Assembly: GCA_963700955.1 (NCBI GenBank)
Contig: CAVOZH010000004.1
Span: forward strand, 1 to 64,000
Source of the DNA: Nocardioides_C sp963700955
GTDB lineage: Bacteria > Actinomycetota > Actinomycetes > Propionibacteriales > Nocardioidaceae
Length of the DNA stretch: 64,000 nt
Direction: 5' to 3'
The position numbers and the translations under genes were made by a program. This document shows positions 43,427-51,941 of the stretch, in pieces. Within the stretch, counting starts at the first letter, position 1; each line of letters starts with the position of its first letter. The notes below the pieces were generated by a model, which was not told the DNA's origin, ran no database searches, and saw nothing but the letters and a program-made list of their open reading frames with translations.

Positions 43427-45247
43427 ATGTGCGGAATCGTCGGGTACGTGGGGGGCCATCAGGCGGCGCCACTTCTCCTCGAAGGACTGACCCAGCTGGA
43501 GTACCGCGGCTACGACTCGGCCGGCATCGCCGTGCTGGGGAGCAACGGGACGCGTGTCTGCAAGACCGCGGGCCGGGTTCGCGAGCTCCAGGGCGCGCTT
43601 CCGAAACGGTTCGGCGGCCAGGTGGGCATCGGACACACACGATGGGCGACACACGGCGCGCCCTCCGACGTCAACGCCCACCCCCACCTCGACACCTCCG
43701 GCCGGATCTCGGTGGTGCACAACGGGATCATCGACAACGCCTCGGCCCTGCGACGGCGGCTCACCGACCAAGGGGTCGCGTTCGCCTCGGAGACCGACAC
43801 GGAGGTCCTCGCCCACCTCGTCGCCGGCTCCGACTCCCCGACCCTCGAGGGCGCGGTCCTCGAGGCCCTCCAGCAGATCGAGGGCACCTACGGCATCGCG
43901 GTGATGGACACCGAGCACCCGGACCGCATCGTCGTCGCCCGCAACGGCTCGCCGCTCGTGATCGGCGTCGGCGACCGTGAGATGTACGTCGCCAGCGACC
44001 TGGCGGCGCTCGTCCGCCACACGACCCAGGTCCTCCACCTGGACGACGGCGAGCTCGCCACCGTGACCGCGTCGGGGTTCACCACCTTCACCCACGACCA
44101 GCAGCGCACCGACCGACCGGCCTCCGCGATCGACATCAGCGCGCAGGACTTCGACCTCGGCGGCCACGAGCACTACATGCTCAAGGAGATCCAGGAGCAG
44201 CCGGCCAGCGCCGAGCGGGTCTTGCGCGGAAGGCTCGACGACCGGTTCGGCACCGCGCACCTCAGCGGCCTCAACCTCGACCCGCGAGAGGCTCGCGCGA
44301 TCCGGCGGGTGAAGATCCTCGGCTGCGGGTCGTCGTACTACGTCGGCCAGATGGGCGCCTCGATGATCGAGGAGCTCGCCCGTGTGCCCGCCGACGCGGA
44401 GGCGGCGTCGGAGTTCCGCTATCGCAACCCCGTCATCGAACCGGACACCTTGTACGTCGCGGTCAGCCAGTCGGGGGAGACCATCGACACGCTGCTCGCG
44501 GTCCAGGAGATCCAGCGCAAGGGCGGCCGGGTCGTCGGGCTGGTCAACGTCGTGGGCTCGAGCATCGCGCGGGAGTGCGACGGTGGCATCTACCTCCACG
44601 CCGGCCCCGAGGTCGCTGTCGCGTCGACGAAGGCGCTCACCACGATGGCGATCAGCTTCGCGCTCCTCGCGCTCAACCTCGGCAGGGTCCGCGACCTCTC
44701 GATCAGTGACGGCAAGCGGCTCATCGCGGGACTGCGAGCGCTCCCGGACCAGATCGCCGAGATCCTCGACAACGAGTCGCTGATCACGGAGGCGGCCAAG
44801 ACGCTCGCCCGGGCGGAGAGCCTGTTCTTCGTGGGCCGGGTCCGCGGCTACCCGGTTGCCCGGGAGGGGGCGCAGAAGTTCAAGGAGATCTCCTACCGTC
44901 ACGCCGAGGCCTACCAGACCAGCGAGCTCAAGCACGGTCCGCTGGCGCTGATCAGCCAGGAGGTTCCCACGGTCGCGGTGGTGCCCGACGACGAGCTGAC
45001 CGAGCGCAACGTGGCGGCGTTGCACGAGATCAGCGCTCGAAGCGGGCCGCTCTTCGCGCTCACGCACCCGGGCGTGCACCTCGGTGACGTGGACGCGGTG
45101 CGGATCGAGGTGCCCAAGAACGAGCCGGAGCTCGACCCGATCCTGCTGACGATCCCGATGCAGATGCTCGCCTACCACGCAGCACTGGAGCTGGGTTTGG
45201 ACATCGACAAGCCTCGCAACCTCGCGAAGTCCGTGACCGTGGAGTGA
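43427..45247 (+). CDS. glmS: Glutamine-fructose-6-phosphate aminotransferase (isomerizing)
   Basis: A 606-residue GlmS of normal length. Cys2 of MCGIVGYVG is the N-terminal glutamine amidotransferase nucleophile. Following blocks are YRGYDSAG, the GHTRWATHGAP region, and NAHPH. The C-terminal half has two SIS domains (GCGSSYYVGQMG, SQSGETIDTL, SALTTMAISF-like, and KEISYRHAEAYQTSELKHGPLALI). It makes glucosamine-6-phosphate, the first step to UDP-GlcNAc for peptidoglycan. GAAGGAGAG precedes the ATG. It ends 7 bp from the convergent carboxyltransferase gene. Confidence 0.96.
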   Translation: MCGIVGYVGGHQAAPLLLEGLTQLEYRGYDSAGIAVLGSNGTRVCKTAGRVRELQGALPKRFGGQVGIGHTRWATHGAPSDVNAHPHLDTSGRISVVHNGIIDNASALRRRLTDQGVAFASETDTEVLAHLVAGSDSPTLEGAVLEALQQIEGTYGIAVMDTEHPDRIVVARNGSPLVIGVGDREMYVASDLAALVRHTTQVLHLDDGELATVTASGFTTFTHDQQRTDRPASAIDISAQDFDLGGHEHYMLKEIQEQPASAERVLRGRLDDRFGTAHLSGLNLDPREARAIRRVKILGCGSSYYVGQMGASMIEELARVPADAEAASEFRYRNPVIEPDTLYVAVSQSGETIDTLLAVQEIQRKGGRVVGLVNVVGSSIARECDGGIYLHAGPEVAVASTKALTTMAISFALLALNLGRVRDLSISDGKRLIAGLRALPDQIAEILDNESLITEAAKTLARAESLFFVGRVRGYPVAREGAQKFKEISYRHAEAYQTSELKHGPLALISQEVPTVAVVPDDELTERNVAALHEISARSGPLFALTHPGVHLGDVDAVRIEVPKNEPELDPILLTIPMQMLAYHAALELGLDIDKPRNLAKSVTVE

Positions 45248-45254
45248 CGACTCG

Positions 45255-46688
45255 CTAGAGCGGGATGTTGCCGTGCGCTCCGCGGCTCGCCAGACCGGCG
45301 TCGGCGATCGCCCGTGCCAGCGCGCTGCGGGTCGCGGAGGGCTCGACGACCTCGTCGACGACACCGATCTCGATGGCCTTCTCCACGCCGCCGGCGATCC
45401 GCTCGTGCTCGGCGGCCAGCTCGGCCTCCACCTGCGGGCGGATGTCGGGGGCGACCTCGAGAAGCTTGCGCCGGTGCAGGATCCGGACCGCGGCGACCGC
45501 ACCCATGACGGCGATCTCCGCGCCCGGCCAGGCGAACACCTTCGTCGCCCCGAGCGAGCGGGCGTTCATAGCGATGTAGGCGCCGCCGTAGGTCTTGCGC
45601 GTCACCAGGGTCACCCGTGGCACGACGGCCTCGCCGAAGGCGTGCAGCAGCTTCGCTCCCCGCCGTACGACGCCGTCCCACTCCTGCCCCACCCCGGGCA
45701 GGTAGCCCGGCACGTCGACAAGCACGATCAGCGGCACTCCGAACGCGTCGCACATCCGGACGAAGCGCGAGGCCTTCTCCGCCGAGAGCGAGTCCAGGCA
45801 GCCACCGAGCCGCAGCGGGTTGTTCGCGATGACGCCGACCGTGCGACCGCCGAAGCGGCCGAGCGCGGTCACGATGTTCGGCGCCCAGCGGGCGTGGAGC
45901 TCCTGCGTGGTGCCCTCGTCGAGGACGGCCTCCACGAGGGGGTGCACGTCGTAGGCCCGCTTCTTCGACTCCGGCAGCATGTCCGCGAGGTCCACGTCGG
46001 CCACCGCGTCGACGTTGAGGGAGCCCTGCGCACCGAGGAGGTGGGCTATCGCCCGGCTGCGCTCGATGGCCTCCTGCTCGGAGTCGGTGAGGACGTGGAC
46101 GACGCCCGAGCGCCTGCCGTGGGGCTCGGGGCCGCCGAGCCGCAGCATGTCGACGTCCTCACCGGTGACCGAGCGGACCACGTCCGGACCGGTCACGAAG
46201 ATCCGCCCCTCCGGCCCGAGCACGACCACGTCGGTCAACGCCGGGCCGTAGGCCGCGCCACCCGCGGCCGGGCCGAGCACGACCGAGATCTGCGGGATCT
46301 TGCCGGAAGCCTGGGTCATGATGTGGAAGATCTCGCCGACGGCGTGGAGCGACAGCACCCCTTCGGCGAGCCGGGCGCCGCCTGAGTGCCAGAGGCCGAC
46401 GATCGGCACGTGGTCGGCCAGCGCGCGCTCGTAGGCACGCACGACCACCTTGCAGCCGACCTCGCCCATCGCGCCGCCCATGACGGTGGCGTCGGAGCAG
46501 AACGAGACCGCAGGCGATCCCTCGATCATGCCGATCCCCGCCAGCATCCCGCTGCCGTCGTCCTCGGTGATCAGCTCGAGGGTGCCCTCGTCGAAGAGGG
46601 CAGCGAGGCGGTGGTTCGGGTTGCGCGGGTCCTGCTCGCGAGGCAGCTTGGCCGGCTTCGCGGGTGCGGGAGAGGCGGTGACCGTCAT
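45255..46688 (-). CDS. accD: Acyl-CoA carboxylase carboxyltransferase subunit (AccD-type)
   Basis: A 477-residue carboxyltransferase of the acetyl/propionyl-CoA carboxylase beta family: DGSGMLAGIGMIEG, GAMGEVGCKVVV, LWHSGGARLAEG, VVLGPAAGGAAYGPAL, GLGGPEPHG-like, RRGAKLLHAFGEAVVPRVTLVTRKTYGGAYIAM and the C-terminal HERIAGGVEKAIEIGVVDEVV. It transfers CO2 from carboxybiotin to acyl-CoA, giving malonyl-CoA for the fatty-acid synthase. It is the last gene of the operon, like mycobacterial AccD6. The biotin carboxylase partner is not in the window. Confidence 0.9.
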   Translation of the reverse strand: MTVTASPAPAKPAKLPREQDPRNPNHRLAALFDEGTLELITEDDGSGMLAGIGMIEGSPAVSFCSDATVMGGAMGEVGCKVVVRAYERALADHVPIVGLWHSGGARLAEGVLSLHAVGEIFHIMTQASGKIPQISVVLGPAAGGAAYGPALTDVVVLGPEGRIFVTGPDVVRSVTGEDVDMLRLGGPEPHGRRSGVVHVLTDSEQEAIERSRAIAHLLGAQGSLNVDAVADVDLADMLPESKKRAYDVHPLVEAVLDEGTTQELHARWAPNIVTALGRFGGRTVGVIANNPLRLGGCLDSLSAEKASRFVRMCDAFGVPLIVLVDVPGYLPGVGQEWDGVVRRGAKLLHAFGEAVVPRVTLVTRKTYGGAYIAMNARSLGATKVFAWPGAEIAVMGAVAAVRILHRRKLLEVAPDIRPQVEAELAAEHERIAGGVEKAIEIGVVDEVVEPSATRSALARAIADAGLASRGAHGNIPL

Positions 46689-46716
46689 GGGGGAGCTCCT
46701 GGGTCTCGTGCGTCGG

Positions 46717-47964
46717 TCAGACGCTGCGGAAGGCGATGGCGACGTTGTGGCCCCCGAAGCCGAACGAGTTGTTCAGCGCCGCGAGCGGCCCGTCGCCGAG
46801 CTTGCGTGGCTCCGTCGCGATGTCGAGGCCGATGTCCTCGGGGTCCTCGAGGTTGATCGTGGCGGGCACGATCCGGTGGTGCAGGGCGAGAACGGTCGCG
46901 ACCGACTCCAGCGCCCCGGCTGCGCCGAGGAGATGGCCCGTCATCGACTTGGTCGAGGTCAGCACGACGTTGCCTGCCGCCTCGCCGAGCGCGTTCTTGA
47001 TCGCGGTCGCCTCGGCCAGGTCACCCTGGGGCGTGGACGTCGCGTGGGCGTTGATGTGCACGATCTCGCGGGGGGACAGGCCGGCCTCCCGCAGTGCCAT
47101 CTCCATCGCCCGGGTTGCTCCGCGTCCCACCGGGTCGGGCTGCGCGATGTCGTGCGAGTCGGCGGTGATCCCTGCCCCGGCCGCCTCGGCGTACACCTTG
47201 GCGCCGCGCTTCATCGCGTGCTCCTCGGACTCGAGGACCAGCGCGGCAGCGCCCTCGCCGAGCACGAACCCGTCGCGGCCCTTGTCCCACGGACGGGAGG
47301 CGGCCTCGGGGTCGTCGTTGCGCTTGGAGAGCGCCATCATCTGTCCGAACGCAGCCATCGGCAGCGGGTGTACGGCGGCCTCGGTGCCACCGACCACGAC
47401 GACGTCGGCCCGTCCGAGCCGGATCATGTCGATGCCGAGGGCGATCGCCTCGTTGCCGGAGGCGCACGCCGACACAGGGGTGTGCACGCCGGCGCGGGCG
47501 CCGATCGCGAGCCCGATGTTGGCCGCGGGCGAGTTCGGCATGAGCATCGGGATCGCCAGCGGCGACACCCGGCGCGGGCCCTTCTCGTTCAGGGCGTCGT
47601 AGTTGCTCAGCAGGGTCTGGACCCCGCCGATGCCCGAGGCCATCGCGACGCCGAGCCGCTCGGACACGACCCCCGTCTCCTCGGGCTCCCCGGCGAGGCC
47701 GGAGTCGGCCCACGCCTCGAGGGCGGCCACGAGTGCAAGCTGGCCGGACCGGTCGAGGCGACGGGCCTTGACCCGCTCGAGCACCTCGGTCGGGTCGACG
47801 GCGACCTCAGCGGCGATCGTCGTACCGAGCTGCTGTGCCCACTCGTGCTCGATGGACCGGACGCCGGAGCGACCTTCGAGGAGAGCGTCCCAGGTGCTCG
47901 GTGCGTCGCCGCCGACCGGAGAGGTCGCGCCGATCCCGGTTACGAAGACTCGAGACATGGTCAT
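46717..47964 (-). CDS. fabF: Beta-ketoacyl-ACP synthase II (KasA/FabF)
   Basis: A 415-residue condensing enzyme. Catalytic Cys167 in VSACASGNEA, the HATSTPQGD and KSMTGHLLGAAGA histidine motifs and the GFGGHN loop are all seen. It extends acyl-ACP with malonyl-ACP. The start ATG overlaps the stop of acpP (ATGA), so translation is coupled. This corresponds to KasA in the mycobacterial operon and fabF in streptomycetes. Confidence 0.95.
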   Translation of the reverse strand: MTMSRVFVTGIGATSPVGGDAPSTWDALLEGRSGVRSIEHEWAQQLGTTIAAEVAVDPTEVLERVKARRLDRSGQLALVAALEAWADSGLAGEPEETGVVSERLGVAMASGIGGVQTLLSNYDALNEKGPRRVSPLAIPMLMPNSPAANIGLAIGARAGVHTPVSACASGNEAIALGIDMIRLGRADVVVVGGTEAAVHPLPMAAFGQMMALSKRNDDPEAASRPWDKGRDGFVLGEGAAALVLESEEHAMKRGAKVYAEAAGAGITADSHDIAQPDPVGRGATRAMEMALREAGLSPREIVHINAHATSTPQGDLAEATAIKNALGEAAGNVVLTSTKSMTGHLLGAAGALESVATVLALHHRIVPATINLEDPEDIGLDIATEPRKLGDGPLAALNNSFGFGGHNVAIAFRSV

Positions 47965-48209
47965 CCGTTCTGCGCGCGCTCGATGAAGGCGACGGCGTCA
48001 CCGACGGTCTTGAGGTTCTTGACCTCGTCGTCGGGGATCTTCACGTCGAACTTCTCCTCGGCCGCGACCACGACCTCGACCATGGACAGCGAGTCGACGT
48101 CGAGGTCGTCGGTGAACGACTTGTCGAGCTGGACATCGTCTGCGGGGATGCCCGCGACCTCGTTGACGATGTCGGCGAGGTCGGCGCGGATCTCGTCGGT
48201 GGTAGCCAT
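47961..48209 (-). CDS. acpP: Acyl carrier protein
   Basis: An 82-residue ACP with the 4'-phosphopantetheine attachment site Ser40 in LDVDSLSMVE. It carries acyl chains for the FAS-II enzymes around it. Its start is 98 bp from the upstream fabH stop, and the intergenic spacer holds a perfect hairpin at 48275. Ribosome site GGAAGAG upstream. Confidence 0.95.
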   Translation of the reverse strand: MATTDEIRADLADIVNEVAGIPADDVQLDKSFTDDLDVDSLSMVEVVVAAEEKFDVKIPDDEVKNLKTVGDAVAFIERAQNG

Positions 48210-48274
48210 GTCGTGCTCTCTTCCTTGTGTTTGGTGCGGTGTGGTTGGTGTTCTTGCTGTCAGGCGGGTGGTGC

Positions 48275-48303
48275 ACCGCGGTCCACGGGACGAGGACCGC
48301 GGT
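48275..48303 (-). other. Intercistronic stem-loop, fabH to acpP
   Basis: ACCGCGGTCC-ACGGGACGA-GGACCGCGGT, a perfect 10-bp stem just past the fabH stop, inside the operon. It could be a processing or stability site that raises acpP expression relative to fabH, or partial attenuation. No T-run. Confidence 0.6.
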
Positions 48304-48306
48304 CGT

Positions 48307-49308
48307 CTAGGGGACCTTGACGACCTGAGCGGCGTACGCCAGGCCGGCCCCGAAGGCGATCAGGAGGGCGGTGTCGCCGCTCTTGGCGGTGCCTTCCTCG
48401 ACCATCCTGGTCAGTGCCAGGGGGATCGAGGCGGCCGAGGTGTTGCCCTGTTCCGCGATGTCGCGGGCGACCTTCACGTGTGGCGGGAGCTTCATGGAGC
48501 GGGCCATCGCGTCGATGATGCGCATGTTGGCCTGGTGGGGCACGAAGACATCGAGGTCGTCGACGGTCAGGCCGCTGCGGTCGAGGGTCTGCGCGGCGAT
48601 CTTCGCCATCTCGAACGACGCCCACCGGAACACCGGGTTGCCCTGCATCACCAGGTGCGGCATGGTCGGCCGCTCCTGGGCGAGGACGTCACGCCAGTCC
48701 TCCTTCTGCCGGATCAGCTCGGCCTGCTCCCCGTCGGAGCCCCAGGTGACCGGGCCGATGCCCGGCTCGTCGCTCGGACCCACGACCGCGGCGCCGGCGC
48801 CGTCGGCGAAGATGAACGCGGTGCCGCGGTCGCTCAGGTCGGTGAGGTCGGAGAGTCGCTCCACCCCGATCACGAGGACGTGCTTGGCGGTGCCGCCCTT
48901 GACCATGTCGGAGGCGAGTGCGATCCCGTGGCAGAAGCCTGCGCAGGCGGCGGAGATGTCGAAGGCCGCTGCGCGCTCGGTGCCGAGCTCGTGGGCGACC
49001 ATCGTGGCCACAGCGGGGGTCTGGAGCAGGTGCGAGACCGTGGCGACGATGACGCAGTCGACCTGTGCGGGCTCGATGCCGGCGTCCGCGATGGCGTCTC
49101 GGGAGGCCGCGACCGCCATCATCTGGACCGTCTCCTCCTGAGTGGCCCAGCGCCTCTGCTTGATGCCCGAGCGCTGCTGGATCCACTCGTCGCTGGAGTC
49201 GATCGCCTCCACGACCTCAGCGTTCGGGACGACGAGGCTCGGGCGGTAGGCCCCGAGGCCGAGCAGCGCCGAGTGTCGGCTCCCTGAGACCGCGCCGATC
49301 GCGCTCAT
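48307..49308 (-). CDS. fabH: Beta-ketoacyl-ACP synthase III
   Basis: A 333-residue FabH. The nucleophile Cys122 stands in DISAACAGFCHG. The histidine in VPHQANMR and asparagine in EQGNTSAASIP complete the triad. It starts fatty-acid synthesis from acyl-CoA and malonyl-ACP. The start shares one base with the fabD stop (TGATG). The presence of fabH in this operon differs from mycobacteria and is as in streptomycetes. Confidence 0.94.
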   Translation of the reverse strand: MSAIGAVSGSRHSALLGLGAYRPSLVVPNAEVVEAIDSSDEWIQQRSGIKQRRWATQEETVQMMAVAASRDAIADAGIEPAQVDCVIVATVSHLLQTPAVATMVAHELGTERAAAFDISAACAGFCHGIALASDMVKGGTAKHVLVIGVERLSDLTDLSDRGTAFIFADGAGAAVVGPSDEPGIGPVTWGSDGEQAELIRQKEDWRDVLAQERPTMPHLVMQGNPVFRWASFEMAKIAAQTLDRSGLTVDDLDVFVPHQANMRIIDAMARSMKLPPHVKVARDIAEQGNTSAASIPLALTRMVEEGTAKSGDTALLIAFGAGLAYAAQVVKVP

Positions 49309-50492
49309 CAGGCCACGCCCTCGGGGTGAAGGCGCACCAGCGGCTGGCCGGGGGAGACCAGGTCGCCGTCCTCGACGAGCCACTCGACGATGGTGCCGCC
49401 GTACGGCGCGTTGACCGGTGTCTCGTCGCGGAGGCTGGCGACCGCTCCGACGGAGGTGTCCGGCTGGATCGAGCCGCCCTCGGGGAAGCCCTGCTTCTGC
49501 CGGAAGGTGCCCTTGGCGGGGGAGACCAGCATCCGCCACGTGGGGGCCGTGTCGAGCTGCGACGCCGAGCCGTGCTTCTCGCAGAAGGCGCGCGCGTCGT
49601 CGAGCTGGTCGGGGGTCTTGAGCGCGAAGGTGTCGACGCCCTTGAGCGCCCGCTTCGCGATGCCGGTCAGCGTGCCCGCCGGAGGCATCTCGAGGATGCC
49701 GGTCACGCCGAGGTCGTGCATGGTCTCCATGCACAGGTCCCAACGCACCGGGTTCGCGACCTGGGTGACGATGCGGCGGACGACGTCGCGACCGTCATGC
49801 ACCACTTGGCCGTCACGGTTGGAGATCAGCGGGGTGCGCGGGTCGTGGGTGGACACCGACCGGGCAAGACGGGCAAGCACGTCGACCGCGGGGGCCATGT
49901 GCTCCGTGTGGAAGGCGCCTGCCACCGACAGCGGCATCAGCCGGGCCTTCGCCGGAGCGTCGTCCGCGAAGGCGGCGAGCTGCTCGGTGGTGCCGGCGGC
50001 GACGATCTGGCCGGGCCCGTTGTCGTTGGCGGCGGTCAGCCCGTGTGCGGCGAGCTTGGCGAGAACCTCCTCGCGGTCGCCACCGAGGACGGCGGTCATG
50101 CTCGTCGGCGTCACCGCGGCGGCGGCAGCCATCGCCTTGCCGCGCTCGCGGACCAGGACCATGGCCTGCTCGGCGGTGATCGCGCGGGCACCGGCGGCCG
50201 CGGTCAGCTCACCGACGCTGTGGCCGGCGACCGCGCCGACCTTGGCGAAGGCGTCGGCCGGGTGCGGGAACAGCTCGAGAGCGGCGAGGAGCCCGGCGGC
50301 GACGAGCAACGGCTGCGCCACGGCGGTGTCACGGATGGTGTCGGCGTCGGCCTTGGTGCCGTAGTGGACGAGGTCCATGTCGGCGACGGCGGAGAGCCAG
50401 GCGAGCCGGCCGGCGAAGGTCTCCTCTTCCAGCCAGGGGGAGAGGAATCCAGGGGTCTGGGCGCCTTGGCCCGGAGCGACGATGACTAGCAC
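49308..50492 (-). CDS. fabD: ACP S-malonyltransferase with extra C-terminal biotinyl/lipoyl-like domain
   Basis: A protein of about 394 residues. Residues 1 to about 310 are FabD: GQGAQTPG, nucleophile Ser92 in GHSVGELTA, and AGAFHTEHM with the catalytic His. After FCEKHGS an extra segment (about residues 320 to 394) reads MLVSPAKGTFRQ then VGAVASLRDETPVNAPYGG and DGDLVSPGQPLVRLHPE, a biotinyl/lipoyl-attachment-like barrel. The usual lysine of the MKM site is not there, so it is unlikely to be biotinylated. GTG 50492 is used; an ATG at 50537 would add 15 residues. Confidence 0.88.
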   Translation of the reverse strand: MLVIVAPGQGAQTPGFLSPWLEEETFAGRLAWLSAVADMDLVHYGTKADADTIRDTAVAQPLLVAAGLLAALELFPHPADAFAKVGAVAGHSVGELTAAAGARAITAEQAMVLVRERGKAMAAAAAVTPTSMTAVLGGDREEVLAKLAAHGLTAANDNGPGQIVAAGTTEQLAAFADDAPAKARLMPLSVAGAFHTEHMAPAVDVLARLARSVSTHDPRTPLISNRDGQVVHDGRDVVRRIVTQVANPVRWDLCMETMHDLGVTGILEMPPAGTLTGIAKRALKGVDTFALKTPDQLDDARAFCEKHGSASQLDTAPTWRMLVSPAKGTFRQKQGFPEGGSIQPDTSVGAVASLRDETPVNAPYGGTIVEWLVEDGDLVSPGQPLVRLHPEGVA

Positions 50493-50558
50493 CCCTCCAC
50501 TGTGCCCCGGAGAGAGGGCGCGCAGCAGCATCAGCACACACGAAGATCCGCGCCGCTT

Positions 50559-50579
50559 CTTTGTAGGGTTCCTACAAAG
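50559..50579. promoter_or_regulatory. Probable FasR operator
   Basis: Perfect inverted repeat CTTTGTAGG-GTT-CCTACAAAG between the end of fasR and the fabD start, overlapping the fasR stop codon. It is in the position where FasR acts upstream of fabD in streptomycetes. The identification as the FasR site is inference. Confidence 0.65.
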
Positions 50580-51774
50580 CGGACGGTACTGCCGTCTCAG
50601 GCGGGTGGAGCCGGCCGAGGGTCAGGGCAACGCGGTAGGTGTAGGCGTGACGGGGGTCGCTGGGGGTCAGGCCGGTGACGTCGGCGGCTCTGCGGAGGCG
50701 GTAGCGGACGGTGTTCGCGTGCACGAACATCGCGCGTGCGGTGGCCTCGATCGACCCGCCGTGGTCGAGGAACGAGGAGACGGTGTCGAGCGTGGCCGCA
50801 CCGGCCTCCAGCAGCGGTTGGTACACCGAGATCACGAGCTGGCGCCGGGCGTGGCCGTCGCCGGAGAGTGCCCGCTCGGGCAGCAGGTCGTCCGAGGTGA
50901 CCGGGCGGGGCGCGTCCGGCCACCCGGGCGCGGCCCGAAGACCCGCCACGGCGGCCCGTGCCGAGATATGTGCCTTCATCAGGTCGGCCACGACAGGACC
51001 CACGACGACCGGCCCCTCGCCGAAGTGGGCGGCGACGGAGGCGCCTGCCTTGTCGGGGTTGTCGACGCCGCCGAGTACGACGACCAGGCGATCGCCCTGC
51101 ACGGCGCACAGGGCGTCGAGGCCGGTGTGCCGTGCCGACCGTCGTACCTCGTCGATGATGCTCTCGCGGTCACGGTCGCCAGCAGCGGCCGCCGGTACCC
51201 GTCCCAGCACCACGGCGACGTCGCCGGCGCCCTGCCAGCCGAGGGCGCTGGCCCGCGACCGCACCGTCTCGTCCGCCTCCGCGCGCAGCACGGAGTCGAC
51301 CACGAGCGCCTCGAGGCGGGCGTCCCAGGCGCCGCGCATCTCGGCGGCCCGCGCGTAGACCTCGGCCGTAGCGAACGCCACCTCGCGGGCGTACCGCGTG
51401 ACGGCCTGCTGAACCGATGGCGCGTCCTCCTCGCCGACGGCGCTGACGAGGTTGTCCTCCACGACCTCGATACTCAGACGCACCATCTCCACCGTTTGGT
51501 GGAGGCTCACAACTCCGGTCAAAGCACGCGGGGCGGCGCCGAAGACCTCGGCGGTCAAGGGCGAGTCGTCGGACGGCTCGCGGTACCAGACGACGAATGC
51601 GTTGATCCCGGCCTGCACGATCAGACCGATCCAGGAGCGGTCCTCGGCCGAAAGCTGGCGGAACCACGGCATCTCGCGTTCCATGCGCGCGACGGCGGCC
51701 GTGGTGAGGTCCCCCACCGACTTCTGCAGGCGCCGCGCGATCTGAGCGCGGGTGCGTCGCCGGGGGGTGCTCAT
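50572..51774 (-). CDS. fasR: PucR-type regulator, FasR orthologue
   Basis: A 400-residue regulator. The N-terminal part (about residues 1 to 175) is the RsbT/GGDEF-like PucR-N region; the C-terminus holds the PucR helix-turn-helix (FLDHGGSIEATARAMFVHANTVRYRLRRAADVTG). Located directly upstream of fabD, it is the expected FasR, the activator of fatty-acid synthesis genes in mycobacteria and streptomycetes. The start is the ATG at 51774 (MSTPRRRTRAQ). Confidence 0.85.
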   Translation of the reverse strand: MSTPRRRTRAQIARRLQKSVGDLTTAAVARMEREMPWFRQLSAEDRSWIGLIVQAGINAFVVWYREPSDDSPLTAEVFGAAPRALTGVVSLHQTVEMVRLSIEVVEDNLVSAVGEEDAPSVQQAVTRYAREVAFATAEVYARAAEMRGAWDARLEALVVDSVLRAEADETVRSRASALGWQGAGDVAVVLGRVPAAAAGDRDRESIIDEVRRSARHTGLDALCAVQGDRLVVVLGGVDNPDKAGASVAAHFGEGPVVVGPVVADLMKAHISARAAVAGLRAAPGWPDAPRPVTSDDLLPERALSGDGHARRQLVISVYQPLLEAGAATLDTVSSFLDHGGSIEATARAMFVHANTVRYRLRRAADVTGLTPSDPRHAYTYRVALTLGRLHPPETAVPSAL

Positions 51775-51837
51775 GCGCCGAGCGTAGACCGCCGACGGCG
51801 CGCCGACACGGACCTCACCCGCAGCGAGTGGTGTCAT

Positions 51838-51861
51838 GGGATGTCCAGATAGCGATATCCC
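51838..51861. promoter_or_regulatory. Inverted repeat between divergent fasR and hydrolase
   Basis: GGGATGTC-CAGATAGC-GATATCCC, 7 of 8 matching arm positions. It lies in the short divergent promoter region, 64 bp from the fasR start and 81 bp from the hydrolase start. Candidate operator for one or both genes. Confidence 0.4.
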
Positions 51862-51941
51862 AGCGCTACAAGGCGGTTCATGGGGTTGGCGGGGCTACTT
51901 CTGGGTAGCATTCGCGCGATCGCCTGTGAGGAGCATCACCC

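Noticed and set aside
46450..49287. Plus-strand open frame of 945 codons across the fatty-acid operon
   Set aside because: It runs antisense through fabF, acpP and fabH, which have clear catalytic motifs; the long frame reflects GC-biased third positions.
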